Below, piece by piece: positions 53,734 through 62,275 of a stretch of 64,000 nucleotides of DNA. This DNA comes from Sphingomonas sp. Leaf17 (GTDB taxonomy: Bacteria > Pseudomonadota > Alphaproteobacteria > Sphingomonadales > Sphingomonadaceae). Location: positions 240,881 through 304,880 of the forward strand of contig NZ_LMKL01000008.1 in the NCBI RefSeq assembly GCF_001421505.1, read 5' to 3'. The position numbers were made by a program, and so were the translations under genes. Under the pieces are notes generated by a model that saw only the letters and a program-made list of their open reading frames with translations, had not been told where the DNA came from and searched no databases. Position 1 is the stretch's first letter. Each line of letters opens with the position of its first letter.

Positions 53734-54848
53734 CGCTGACGCAGACCGTCGGATCACCATATTATTATGCCCGCTATCGTCACGATGGACGCCAGGTCGC
53801 CCGGTCGCTGAAAACCGACGATATTGGCAAAGCCCGCATCGACGCGCAGGCAATATCGGACAAACTGACGCCCACCATGAAGGCTGTACGAGGCGATAAC
53901 TCGTTTCGTCGTTTTGCTGAGGACGTGATTGCCGCCGACGAACGCCGAGTTGCTCGTGGGGACAAGAACCCTCGCCTCGCGCTCGATCAACGTCGCATTC
54001 TACGGTGTCACTGCGACGAGCCTCTCGGCGACCTCGACGTTCGTCGGATCAAGACCGTCGCACTTGACGAGTTCGTCGAGGAGCTCCGGGATAAGGACCT
54101 ATCATCGGCAACGATCAAGATGATCCTCGTCCTCGTCAGCAAGACGCTGCAAGCCGCCGCCCGTGCCGGTGCGATCGATCACGTTCCGTTGATGCCGAAA
54201 GTCAGCCTGAAGCAGAAGGTTCGTGGCTGGTTTTCGCTCAAGGAATATCAGGCGCTGCTGAAGGAGTGCAAACGACACGAGGATGCCGGGACGAAGGTGT
54301 ACGGATACCAAATAACCGACGAGCTGCGTCGGTTCTGCACGTTTTCGGTCAACACGTTCCTGCGCCCGTCGGATGCGAAGCAGCTACGCCATCGTCACGT
54401 CGAGATCGTTCGAACGAAGGAAACCCAGTACCTCCGTATAACGACGGATTTTAGCAAGACCGTGAACACGCCGGTTGTCTCGATGCCGAACGCTGTCCCA
54501 ATTTATGAAACGCTGCTGAAAGCCGGCAAGGCCGCAGGGTTCGGCAATCCGGACGATTTCGTGTTTATGCCGAAGTACAAGAACCGTACGTTCGTCATAC
54601 GGAATCTCGGTCGTCAGCTCCGTACCGTCTTACGCTCTGCCGGTCTGTATGAGTCGACGTCAGGCGACACCCGAACGCTATATTCCCTGCGTCATTCAGC
54701 GATCATGTTCCGTCTGATCAAGGGGAAGGACATGTGCCTGCTCACCCTTGCCAGGAACGCACGCACTAGCGTCGAAATGATCGATCGCTTCTATGCTAAG
54801 CACCTGACCGCCGAGATGAATGTCGATGTTCTGCAAAGCATGCGATAA
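53706..54848 (+). CDS. int: Tyrosine recombinase (integrase)
   Basis: A 380-residue integrase: SAM-like N-terminal domain (about 70-170) and catalytic domain with FLRPSDAKQLRH (first Arg), YSLRHSAIMFRL (H-x-x-R region, Leu-Arg-His) and NARTSVEMIDRFYAKHL (nucleophilic Tyr). It would recombine the 50-bp tRNA-Thr repeats. It is the only tyrosine recombinase in the element, and lies about 2.4 kb from attR. Confidence 0.95.
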   Translation: MLTERIGNVTLTQTVGSPYYYARYRHDGRQVARSLKTDDIGKARIDAQAISDKLTPTMKAVRGDNSFRRFAEDVIAADERRVARGDKNPRLALDQRRILRCHCDEPLGDLDVRRIKTVALDEFVEELRDKDLSSATIKMILVLVSKTLQAAARAGAIDHVPLMPKVSLKQKVRGWFSLKEYQALLKECKRHEDAGTKVYGYQITDELRRFCTFSVNTFLRPSDAKQLRHRHVEIVRTKETQYLRITTDFSKTVNTPVVSMPNAVPIYETLLKAGKAAGFGNPDDFVFMPKYKNRTFVIRNLGRQLRTVLRSAGLYESTSGDTRTLYSLRHSAIMFRLIKGKDMCLLTLARNARTSVEMIDRFYAKHLTAEMNVDVLQSMR

Positions 54849-54949
54849 CAATAAGGCCGATTCGGTCATATCTTCGCAGGTCGGTATTTGACCTGTAAGC
54901 AAATGTTTTTTCTCGAATAATTCCGAACCCGCGACACTTTAGAGCAGTC

Positions 54950-55189
54950 TCAGGCTTCGGATAAACTACCCTCGACCAACGTTTTCCAATTCAGGTCGAG
55001 CGCTACCGCTACATCAACGAGTTCGATGAAATCCAGCCGACGCTCGCCAGCCTCATATTTCGACACGAACTGCTGGCGATGGCCGAGCCGTATTCCCAAA
55101 GCGATCTGGCTGAGTCCTAGCTGCTCACGCTCCGCCTTCAGCGCCTCGACGACACGTAGGTATCGCTTGTCGTGAATACCCTTCGCCAA
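54950..55189 (-). CDS. XRE family transcriptional regulator
   Basis: A 79-residue protein that is almost entirely a HTH: LKAEREQLGLSQIALGIRLGHRQQFVSKYEAGERRLDFIELVDVAVAL. It is transcribed towards the integrase end and probably controls integration or excision genes. Confidence 0.88.
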   Translation of the reverse strand: MAKGIHDKRYLRVVEALKAEREQLGLSQIALGIRLGHRQQFVSKYEAGERRLDFIELVDVAVALDLNWKTLVEGSLSEA

Positions 55190-55302
55190 TCGCCACCCTA
55201 AATCTCGGAAGATCGAGGGATGGCGACTGGTTGCGATTACCCCAAAACGGGGTAGCGTGGTTTGGCCGGGATCGTCCGGTAGCTAATAGAATAGGGACCT
55301 CG

Positions 55303-55584
55303 ATGCGATTTATCGTCGATCTTTATCGGTACATCGTGTTCGCCATTCTCGCATTTCTGATCATCGGATGCGTTTTTGCCGGACTCGAAATCAACGAACT
55401 AATAGGACCGCAATCTCCCTACATGGCGTTCTACGTCATCGGTGCGCTCACCATCGCAATTGGATCGATTATCGGACTCGGTATCACCGCAACCTTCATC
55501 TCAATCCATGATCGCCACGTTGAACTGGTCGACGAGATTCGTATGTGGCGTGAGGAATTCTACGTGCCGGAAACCGTGGAATGA
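55303..55584 (+). CDS. Small two-helix membrane protein
   Basis: A 93-residue protein with two apolar helices (IVFAILAFLIIGCVFAGL and AFYVIGALTIAIGSIIGLGITATF) and a charged C-terminus (DRHVELVDEIRMWREEFY). ATG 55303 is the start; an upstream frame lacks a ribosome site. Its ATGA overlap with the next gene implies a joint function. Confidence 0.7.
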   Translation: MRFIVDLYRYIVFAILAFLIIGCVFAGLEINELIGPQSPYMAFYVIGALTIAIGSIIGLGITATFISIHDRHVELVDEIRMWREEFYVPETVE

Positions 55585-56057
55585 GTCCGAAATCTCAAAT
55601 GCAAGCCGGTTTCGGCTTTGTCGTTGCGTGCGTACTAATTGGAACGGCGTTGAGCGCCGTGACCAACCACAATCGACAACGGGAAGCTGCAGCAGCGGTT
55701 CAATCAGTAAGCGAAGCAAAAGCGAAGGCAATGGAGGCAGAGGCTGATCGTCTAGATGCGCAGGCTGATGAGCTCGAGAGGATGTCGAACACAAGCGTTG
55801 ACAATTCGCGTGCAGATCAATCAGAAACGGAAAAATCCCCAAATTCGGCAAACATTGCCGATTTGGATATACAAGAGAGCGTCAGGCCAACAGCGCAGCA
55901 GGAGGCTAAATATAACGCTCTTCCGTTGATCCAAAAGGCCTGCTGGATTCCTCATGTAATAGGGACTGCCGATCAGGAGCCATGCGACGGTCAGAGTTCG
56001 GAGGATGACGTGGTAGCTGCGGATCAGTTGTATGATCCAGCCCGTTATCTGAAATGA
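55581..56057 (+). CDS. Membrane-anchored coiled-coil protein
   Basis: A 158-residue protein with one N-terminal membrane helix (about 9-27), then a coiled-coil (EAAAAVQSVSEAKAKAMEAEADRLDAQADELERM) and an acidic, serine-rich tail with two cysteines. It starts in the ATGA overlap with the preceding membrane gene. No enzyme motif. Confidence 0.7.
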   Translation: MSPKSQMQAGFGFVVACVLIGTALSAVTNHNRQREAAAAVQSVSEAKAKAMEAEADRLDAQADELERMSNTSVDNSRADQSETEKSPNSANIADLDIQESVRPTAQQEAKYNALPLIQKACWIPHVIGTADQEPCDGQSSEDDVVAADQLYDPARYLK

Positions 56058-56196
56058 TAGCGGGTGTAGTGAGTTAGCGACGATAGGCCATTTGATAAGG
56101 TAATTCGCGCACCAAGAGGTCTTTTTGCCGTTTAGCCCTTCGAACACGTTTTACAAATGGCCACCGCCGGGTACAAATACCGTTAAGGAGAATGCA

Positions 56197-56382
56197 ATGT
56201 TCGTCGTCCTGGCCAGTTTCGCTGCGGTCGCGTTCGCTGCAATAAGCTGGGGTGGATTGCGCTCATCGGACAATGCGACAAACGGCGCGACACCCTTAGA
56301 GCTAACCGTAGCCTGCGTTGCGGGCGTCGCGCTTCTGGCCGGCGTTATCATTTGGCTTACGTCCGGCAGTAGTGACCAATGA
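56197..56382 (+). CDS. Small two-helix membrane protein
   Basis: A 61-residue protein with two apolar helices (MFVVLASFAAVAFAAISW and LTVACVAGVALLAGVIIWL). A strong AAGGAG lies eight bases before the ATG at 56197. The size and topology resemble holins and small toxic membrane proteins; which one is unknown. Confidence 0.65.
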   Translation: MFVVLASFAAVAFAAISWGGLRSSDNATNGATPLELTVACVAGVALLAGVIIWLTSGSSDQ

Positions 56383-56558
56383 CATTTTTATGCACAAAGC
56401 AGCGAGGTCGGCGACTGCTGAGAGCGGCGCTGAAAGACATAGCCATATGGAAAGGGGGGAGCGCTCCACTCATATTAGCCAAACAGGCCACGCTGAAGTG
56501 GGTGACGCGCTAACTTGGAAAATGTGGAACGGTGTTTTCCTGCTCCCTCCCTCTCACC

Positions 56559-57002
56559 TCACTTCCGGAACCGCGTTTTGAACGCGGCAACAGCGCCTTC
56601 AATCTGCTTGTCCAACTCCCCTGCCCGCACTGCCTCCCGGACGGTTTCGAGCGCCGGGACGAGCTGCTCCCGACTGGCGATCCGAATAGCCGGTTTGCCC
56701 TTTGCCAGCTCAAGGTTGGTGTTGCCGTACTTGACCCACAGCAGGATCGAACCGTCCTGATCCTCGGTCCACCACGGACGAACACGAGTTTTCACGACCG
56801 TCTCTGAAACCTGTTCGCTCTCGATGTCACGGCTACGGCGATATTTGACCCGCTGGAATGACTGACCGGTCTCGGCAGCCTTTGCCAATTCGATCTGGTC
56901 GCCAATTCGATCGATCAGCTTCTGCCGCATCGATCCAATTCCCTTGACCCTCATTGCTGCTCGATCCGATGCCACCATTGTCAGTGAGGAAAGTACCGTC
57001 AT
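56559..57002 (-). CDS. DUF6641-like protein
   Basis: A 147-residue protein. LSSLTMVASDRAAMRVKG, RQKLIDRIGDQIELAKAAETG, VRPWWTEDQDGSILLWVKYGNTNLELAKGKPAI and LVPALETVREAVRAGELDKQI follow a conserved pattern I associate with DUF6641 proteins, which are common on phages and islands. Function unknown. Start at the third of three consecutive ATG codons behind AAGGGAGA. Confidence 0.65.
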   Translation of the reverse strand: MTVLSSLTMVASDRAAMRVKGIGSMRQKLIDRIGDQIELAKAAETGQSFQRVKYRRSRDIESEQVSETVVKTRVRPWWTEDQDGSILLWVKYGNTNLELAKGKPAIRIASREQLVPALETVREAVRAGELDKQIEGAVAAFKTRFRK

Positions 57003-57222
57003 CATCATATCTCCCTTGGTTGATATGATGATCGTCCGTTCGACGGGAGCATGAGACAACGAGGTTGTCTGTACGCCGATTGTGAAGCCCGCTCAGCGGG
57101 TTGTCATTCCGTCGTTTCGTCGGAACTCCACGAGACAGATTGTGAGCATTGTGAGTGTCATACGGGGTCAAACTGGGATGAAGAACGACGGTATTTCGGT
57201 GGGTTAGTCGTTGATCCGAGTC
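57003..57222. other. Right-end region of the element, no gene seen
   Basis: Short hairpins (GACAACGAGGTTGTC at 57055-57069 and CCCGCTCAGCGGG nearby) and a direct repeat ATTGTGAGCATTGTGAGTGT around 57137-57157 lie between the last gene and attR. They could be integrase arm-binding sites, but nothing proves this. Confidence 0.35.
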
Positions 57223-57272
57223 TTCGTAATGCGGGGGTCACAGGTTCGAGTCCTGTAAGCGGCACCACTTCC
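57223..57272 (+). repeat. Right attachment site attR (50-bp direct repeat, tRNA-Thr 3' end)
   Basis: Identical to 42858-42907. It contains the tRNA-Thr anticodon loop to CCA plus seven bases. Upstream bases do not complete a tRNA (31 bases of the 5' half are missing), so it is a displaced remnant, not a second tRNA gene. Confidence 0.95.
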
Positions 57273-57489
57273 GGTCAAAACCGGGCCTTGCGGGAGACGG
57301 TCTTCTTTCATTCGCGACGTTCGCAGTCATCGGCGTTGCAAAGAAGCCGGACGGGCCATGCGCCCCCCCGGCCGTTCTTGGTTTTGGCGAGTATCCGCGC
57401 AGAGCGGTGGCCGCCCGTGGGTGTCTGGCTGGCAATCGAGGCTGCCGACCCCGGGATTGGTGGCCCTTTCCCCGCAGACAGCGGGCCAG

Positions 57490-58140
57490 TCAGGCGTGCG
57501 GGATCGGTGTGCCGGGGGCCGTGTCGATCACCAGCACGAGGCGCTGCCGGCCGGTGCCGGCGACTGGCGGAGACCGATGGACGATGGCCTGGTCGGGTGA
57601 CCATTCCCGCCCCTTGAAGATCGCGACGTCGCCCGTGGCGAGCTGACGGATCGGCAGGTCATCGGTGACCGCTCCGCCCAGCAACGCGGCGGCGTCGACA
57701 TTGGCCAGCCACTGGGTCGCGGGTCCGGCATAGGTGCAGATCAGTCGGGCCGTCACATAATCGGCTTGAAACCGGCGACAGGCATCGGTGTCAACGACCT
57801 CCAGCCGGATCGCCAGCCTATCGCAATCGAGCATCTGCGCAAGCAGGTCACCGAGCATCGTGATGTCGGTGGCGAGCATGGACATGACGGCCCCGGCATA
57901 ACCCGCGTCCGTCAGCGCCCGTTCGACCGCGTCGGCCAACACCGCGACCGGGGATGCCAGGGCCACATCGTCCACCGCCGACAAGGCGAGCGACCCGACC
58001 GGCACACGGCCCGCCCCCCGGGACCAGACCGCCAGATTGACGTCCGCCCGGCGCACGGCGGACAGGATCGCCCGCCCCTCCCCGATGCGGACATGTTCCG
58101 GCAGGGCAAGCGTGGGCAAGGCTGATCCGGAATCCGGCAT
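57490..58140 (-). CDS. DUF1826 protein
   Basis: A 216-residue protein with VLADAVERALTDAG, LRLEVVDTDACRRFQADYVTARLICTYAGPATQWL and RQLATGDVAIFKGREWSPDQAIVHRSPPVAGTGRQRLVLVID, the DUF1826 hallmark. It is sometimes linked to metal (zinc) starvation loci, but no function is established. GGAGAGCATC precedes the ATG. It is the first chromosomal gene beyond attR. Confidence 0.85.
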   Translation of the reverse strand: MPDSGSALPTLALPEHVRIGEGRAILSAVRRADVNLAVWSRGAGRVPVGSLALSAVDDVALASPVAVLADAVERALTDAGYAGAVMSMLATDITMLGDLLAQMLDCDRLAIRLEVVDTDACRRFQADYVTARLICTYAGPATQWLANVDAAALLGGAVTDDLPIRQLATGDVAIFKGREWSPDQAIVHRSPPVAGTGRQRLVLVIDTAPGTPIPHA

Positions 58141-58177
58141 GATGCTCTCCGTCGAAGATGCGGCGGGCCAATCCGGC

Positions 58178-59971
58178 CTAGTGTTCCCGCCGGATCGGGT
58201 AGGTTCGGTGTGGCAGCGGGCGACCGGGCAGACGGTCCGCCAGCCAGCGCAGGCGGGCGTCCGGGTCGGCCGCGAAGGCAGGATCAAATGCCAGCTTTTC
58301 GGTGAACTCCGCCCGCACCGCGGCGTCCTGCGCCAGCAGCGCCTCGGCCAGCGGGGCGGCGACAAAGGCCTCTGTCCCCGGCGGCGATGCGAGCAGTTCG
58401 GGAAAGAATCCCCATGCGAGGAACGAGTCCGGCGCTTCCGGCTCCAGCAAGGCGGCGGCGAGCAGGCCGAGCGGTTGGTCGGACGGTACGCGGACCGTGC
58501 CGGCGGGCAGCGTTTCGGTGACGCGTTCGTGCGTGAAGGTCGCCTTGACCGGCAGTCGCCCGTCCTGTGCACGCTGCACCACCGGGTCGGTCACGCGGAT
58601 GCGGTCGAGCGCCAGCGTGCGCGGGGCGGCGGTCGTATCGAAGCGGATGCCGTGCAGACGCAGCCGGTCGATCACCCCGGCCTGTTCCGCCGGTATCCAC
58701 CACGCGGTCGGCAGCCTGACCGTCTCGACCGGCTCCTGTCCGATGATCGGCATGCGCAAGGTGATGGGCTGCCCGGTCCAGCGTTGCTCCGTCCGCCCGC
58801 TCGCCGGCGAGCGATAGGTGTCGAACGCGACGCCCCGGAACCGCTCGATCCAGCCGACCGGTTCCGCCGCGGGCTTCCAGCGCGTCAGCATGGTGGCGGG
58901 GCGGCTGGCGCGGTCGGCAGCCTTTGCCGCGACGATCCGCGCGGTGTCGGTGCCCGCGAGCGCCAGCGCGGCCTCCAGCAGGACATAGGTGCCCAGCACC
59001 CGCTGGCGATAGGGTTTGAGCATATGATTCTCGACCAGCACGGTCGGGACACCGATGAAGTCGCCATAGCCGGTCGAATAGCGCGGGCCTTCGGGGGCCT
59101 GGCGGATGCCCTTCTCGGGCGCGCGGGGGTCGATCGGGCTGGGGTAGATCGTCGGGATATGCCCGGCGCGTTCCAGCGTGGTCGTCACGCCCGGCCCGAA
59201 CCGATCGGTCAGCCAGTCGGCGGTGGCGCGGTGATAGGCATAGCGGCCCCAGCCGGCATAGGTGAAGGTGATGTCGTACTGCATGTCGAACCCGTCGCTG
59301 ACATGGCAATCGACATACAGGATCGGATCGAGCCGCCGCAGCAGCGCGATCATCGCGCGCGTTTCCGGCGCATCGGCCTTGGCATAATCGCGGTTCAGGT
59401 TGATGCCGCGCGCGTTGGCGACATAGCCCTTCTCCAGCGGTCCGCGCAGCGCCGGGAAGTTCCAGCGGCTCGCCATCTCGTGCCCGTCGATGTTGTAGAC
59501 GGGGACGAACACCAGATCGACCGTATCGAGCAGCGCGTCCTTGCCCCTGAGCGCGATGTCGCGCAGCAGCATCAGCCCGGCATCCTTGCCGTCGATCTCG
59601 CCCGCATGAATGCCGGCCTGGATCAGCACGACGGGTTTTCCCGCCCTGCCCTTGCTGGCGCGGACCATCAGCATATCGCGCCCTTGCGCGGTGCGGCCGA
59701 ACGTCTCGATCCGGATCAGCGGCGATGCGGCGGCGAGCCGTTCCAGCCATGCGCGGGTTTCGGCATAGGGCGGCGTCGTCGCGAACCCGCTGCGTTCCGC
59801 CGGAGTGATCCATGGATCGGTCGCCCGCACGATCAGTCGCTCGCTCGCACCCGACCAGGGCAGCACGGGCGGCAGGATTGCCGCCGGCAATCCGGGCAGC
59901 GGCGCACCGGACTGGCCGATGGCGGCGGACGGGATCAGGATGGCGATGGCCGCCAACAGGGCAGGACGCAT
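58178..59971 (-). CDS. Secreted M14 zinc carboxypeptidase
   Basis: A 597-residue protein with a signal peptide (1-19). IQAGIHAGEIDGKD carries the zinc ligands H122 and E125, LYVDCHVSDG the third histidine, and VLVENHMLKPY the general-base glutamate, all as in the M14 family. The C-terminal ~250 residues form an accessory domain. It would trim peptides in the periplasm or outside. It shares strand and close spacing with the TonB-dependent receptor upstream, suggesting peptide or peptide-siderophore use. Confidence 0.9.
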   Translation of the reverse strand: MRPALLAAIAILIPSAAIGQSGAPLPGLPAAILPPVLPWSGASERLIVRATDPWITPAERSGFATTPPYAETRAWLERLAAASPLIRIETFGRTAQGRDMLMVRASKGRAGKPVVLIQAGIHAGEIDGKDAGLMLLRDIALRGKDALLDTVDLVFVPVYNIDGHEMASRWNFPALRGPLEKGYVANARGINLNRDYAKADAPETRAMIALLRRLDPILYVDCHVSDGFDMQYDITFTYAGWGRYAYHRATADWLTDRFGPGVTTTLERAGHIPTIYPSPIDPRAPEKGIRQAPEGPRYSTGYGDFIGVPTVLVENHMLKPYRQRVLGTYVLLEAALALAGTDTARIVAAKAADRASRPATMLTRWKPAAEPVGWIERFRGVAFDTYRSPASGRTEQRWTGQPITLRMPIIGQEPVETVRLPTAWWIPAEQAGVIDRLRLHGIRFDTTAAPRTLALDRIRVTDPVVQRAQDGRLPVKATFTHERVTETLPAGTVRVPSDQPLGLLAAALLEPEAPDSFLAWGFFPELLASPPGTEAFVAAPLAEALLAQDAAVRAEFTEKLAFDPAFAADPDARLRWLADRLPGRPLPHRTYPIRREH

Positions 59972-60006
59972 GGAGGCTCTCTTGAAATTGGCTTTGGAAA
60001 CTGGCT

Positions 60007-62163
60007 TCAGAAACTGGCGCGCAGGCCGATCGTGGCGGTGCGCGGGGCGCCCGGCTGCACCCAGACCGGCGAATAGCTGTTGGCGTACCAGTCCGCATCG
60101 AACAGATTGGCGACCGAGCCGAACAGCTGCACGCCCTCGATCAGATCGGCCTGGCCGAATACGCGGAACAGGGTGTGCGACGGCAGGGTGAAGTTGGTTC
60201 CCGTCTCCCCACTGCGCGCACCCAGATGCTGGACGCCCGCGCCGACCATCGCGTCACGCGCGCCCAGCATGAAGCGTTTCGCAACCTGCATGTTCACATT
60301 GTGCTTCGGAATGTTGATGAGCGGGTCGCCCGGCCTGATCTGGAACGAAAAATTGGGGTCTAGCACCTGCGACCGCGCCTCGGCATCGGTATAGGCATAG
60401 CTCAACAGGATTTCGAAACCACCGGGCAGCCGGCCGTTCAGATCCGCCTCGATCCCGCGGCTGCGCGCCTTGCCGATCGCGACCGCGAAGCCGGGATTGA
60501 GCGTGTCGGTGGCCAGCACGTTGGACTTGTCGAGGCTGTAGGCCGCGAGTGTTCCGGTCAGCCGCCCGCCCATCGCGGTCAGCTTGACGCCCGCCTCGAT
60601 CGACTTGCTCGTCTCCGGCTCGAACACGTTGCCGGTCGCATCCGCCCCGATGTTGGCGCGATAGCCCTCGCCATACGCCGCATAGAGCGACAGCGGCGCG
60701 CCGAGTTCATAGACGACACCGGCCTGCGGGCTGAAACGGCTGCGCTTGCGCCGGCCCAGTACGTTGGTCAGCCGGTTGTCGACCCGCAGCAGGAAGTCGT
60801 CGTACCGCCCGCCGATACGGACCTGCAACCGGTCGGTCAGGCTGATCTGGTCCTGAACATAGGCACCCATCGTGCGCTGCACGTCCAGCCGGTTGGTGAT
60901 CGGCGCGGTGACCGGTACCGGAAAGCGACCATAGACGGGATTCTGGATATCCAGGACATAGCCCGCCCGATCGGTCGTGGTGGGCGTCACCACCGGTCCC
61001 CGAAACCGCGTGAACAGCTGGTCGGTATCGAAATAGTCGAAATCGCCACCGATCAGGACGCGGTGGCGCAGCGCGCCGGTGGTGAAGTCGCCGGCCAGTT
61101 CGGCGCGCAGGACGCTGTGTTCGGACGTATAGCGCCGCGTGCGACGCTGGCGCGACAACGACCGGCCATCGACGTACAGCTTCTGGCGCGATCGTACCGT
61201 TTCCGCGTCCGACGAAGCCCCGGTCAGCCGCGTGTCGCGGTGGCTGGCCCCGACCGACAGGCTCCACGACGGGCTGAAGTCGCGCTGCACGCGCAGCTGA
61301 TGCCCGGTGGCGCGCGCGACCGTGTCGCCATCGCTCGGTTCGCCCAGAAAGCGCGAGCGCGGGACCGTGTCGAAATTACCGTTCAGCACGACAATACCGC
61401 GATCGAACGGCACCTCGACGCGGGTCCATTCGAAGTCATAGGTCAGGCGGGTGGCGTCGCCGATCTTCAGCCCGATCGAGGGCAGGAAACCCCAGCGCTT
61501 CTGTTCGGTCGTATCGCGGAAACTGTCGCCGCTCTCGGCGTAGCCGATCAGTCGCGCCGACAGCGTGCCGGTCAGCGACAGGTTGGCATCGCCCTCCGCC
61601 CGGACGATATCGAAGCTGCGATATTGCAGCGACGCGGTGCCGAAGCTGCGGCCGATCTCGGCCTGCTTGGTCACCAGGTTGATCGACCCGCCCGGTTCGC
61701 CGCGCCCGAGCACGGCGGCGGCGGGGCCTTTCAGCACCTCGACCCGTTCGATCCCGGCGACATCGCGCTGTCCACTGAAACCCCGCCCGGCGTTGAACCC
61801 GTTGACCAGATAGCCGCTCGGCAGGTTCTCGTCCCCGGTGAACCCGCGCACCGCGAAACTGTCCCACAGGCCGCCCAGCGTATTCTGCCGCACGACCGAT
61901 GCGTTGAGATCGAGCGCGTCGGTCAGTCGGGTGATGGCATTTTCCTCGATCACCGTGTCGTCGATCGTCGCGATCGCCTGCGGGATCTCGCGCACGGCGA
62001 AATTGCCGCGATAGGACTGGCGGACGCCGGTCACGGTGATCTCCGCGCGCGCGCCCTCGGGCTGCGTGTTCTCTTTGGTCTGGCCGATGGCCGGGGCACA
62101 CGACAGGGTCACGGCGAACGGGACGGTCGCAGTCAGCAAGACGGCGCGCGTAGAAAGACGCAA
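60007..62163 (-). CDS. TonB-dependent siderophore-type receptor
   Basis: A 718-residue outer-membrane receptor with signal peptide (1-28), a plug with ITVTGVRQSY, SFAVRGFTGDENLPSGYLVNGFN and VEVLKGPAAAVLGRGEPGGSINLVTKQ, and a 22-strand barrel ending GLRASF with a terminal phenylalanine. Its plug motifs are those of ferrisiderophore receptors. It is energised by TonB-ExbBD. The M14 peptidase gene follows 35 bases later. Confidence 0.93.
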   Translation of the reverse strand: MRLSTRAVLLTATVPFAVTLSCAPAIGQTKENTQPEGARAEITVTGVRQSYRGNFAVREIPQAIATIDDTVIEENAITRLTDALDLNASVVRQNTLGGLWDSFAVRGFTGDENLPSGYLVNGFNAGRGFSGQRDVAGIERVEVLKGPAAAVLGRGEPGGSINLVTKQAEIGRSFGTASLQYRSFDIVRAEGDANLSLTGTLSARLIGYAESGDSFRDTTEQKRWGFLPSIGLKIGDATRLTYDFEWTRVEVPFDRGIVVLNGNFDTVPRSRFLGEPSDGDTVARATGHQLRVQRDFSPSWSLSVGASHRDTRLTGASSDAETVRSRQKLYVDGRSLSRQRRTRRYTSEHSVLRAELAGDFTTGALRHRVLIGGDFDYFDTDQLFTRFRGPVVTPTTTDRAGYVLDIQNPVYGRFPVPVTAPITNRLDVQRTMGAYVQDQISLTDRLQVRIGGRYDDFLLRVDNRLTNVLGRRKRSRFSPQAGVVYELGAPLSLYAAYGEGYRANIGADATGNVFEPETSKSIEAGVKLTAMGGRLTGTLAAYSLDKSNVLATDTLNPGFAVAIGKARSRGIEADLNGRLPGGFEILLSYAYTDAEARSQVLDPNFSFQIRPGDPLINIPKHNVNMQVAKRFMLGARDAMVGAGVQHLGARSGETGTNFTLPSHTLFRVFGQADLIEGVQLFGSVANLFDADWYANSYSPVWVQPGAPRTATIGLRASF

Positions 62164-62237
62164 GACAGGAACCCCTTTGGTGGACTGGATCCGGGGGCAA
62201 CAGGTCGCCTCCCGCTGCGCCGCCTATGAAGGTTATG

Positions 62238-62268
62238 ATGTAACATCGTCAATGATATCTTGTTACAT
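62238..62268. promoter_or_regulatory. Candidate operator in the receptor/ABC divergent region
   Basis: ATGTAACA (62238-62245) and its exact complement TGTTACAT (62261-62268) lie 23 bases apart centre to centre, about two helical turns, in the gap between divergent starts. The AT-rich middle could hold both promoters. The regulator is unknown. Confidence 0.5.
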
Positions 62269-62275
62269 TGATCGA

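Larger units (their letters stand above)
42858..57272. mobile_element. tRNA-Thr-integrated element with its own family-B DNA polymerase (pipolin-like)
   Basis: A 14.4-kb block between two perfect 50-bp repeats of the tRNA-Thr 3' end. By eye it is clearly less GC-rich than the flanks. It carries a tyrosine integrase (53706-54848), serine recombinase, a family-B DNA polymerase, an HUH-type protein, iterons, restriction-modification genes with vsr, and regulators. Family knowledge: pipolins are bacterial elements defined by a primer-independent PolB, usually integrated in a tRNA gene by a tyrosine recombinase and often carrying restriction genes. This element fits that description and adds an HUH protein. 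No conjugation, capsid or terminase genes are visible, so transfer mode is unknown. Confidence 0.9.

Noticed and set aside
57223..57272. A second tRNA-Thr gene
   Set aside because: The 5' 31 bases of the tRNA are absent upstream; it is the attR remnant of the integration.
42858..57272. Prophage
   Set aside because: No capsid, portal, terminase, tail or lysis module can be seen; only an integrase and a polymerase, so it is not a recognisable phage.
42858..57272. Conjugative or mobilisable element
   Set aside because: No type IV secretion or coupling protein genes; the HUH-type candidate is too small for a typical relaxase, although mobilisation in trans cannot be excluded.
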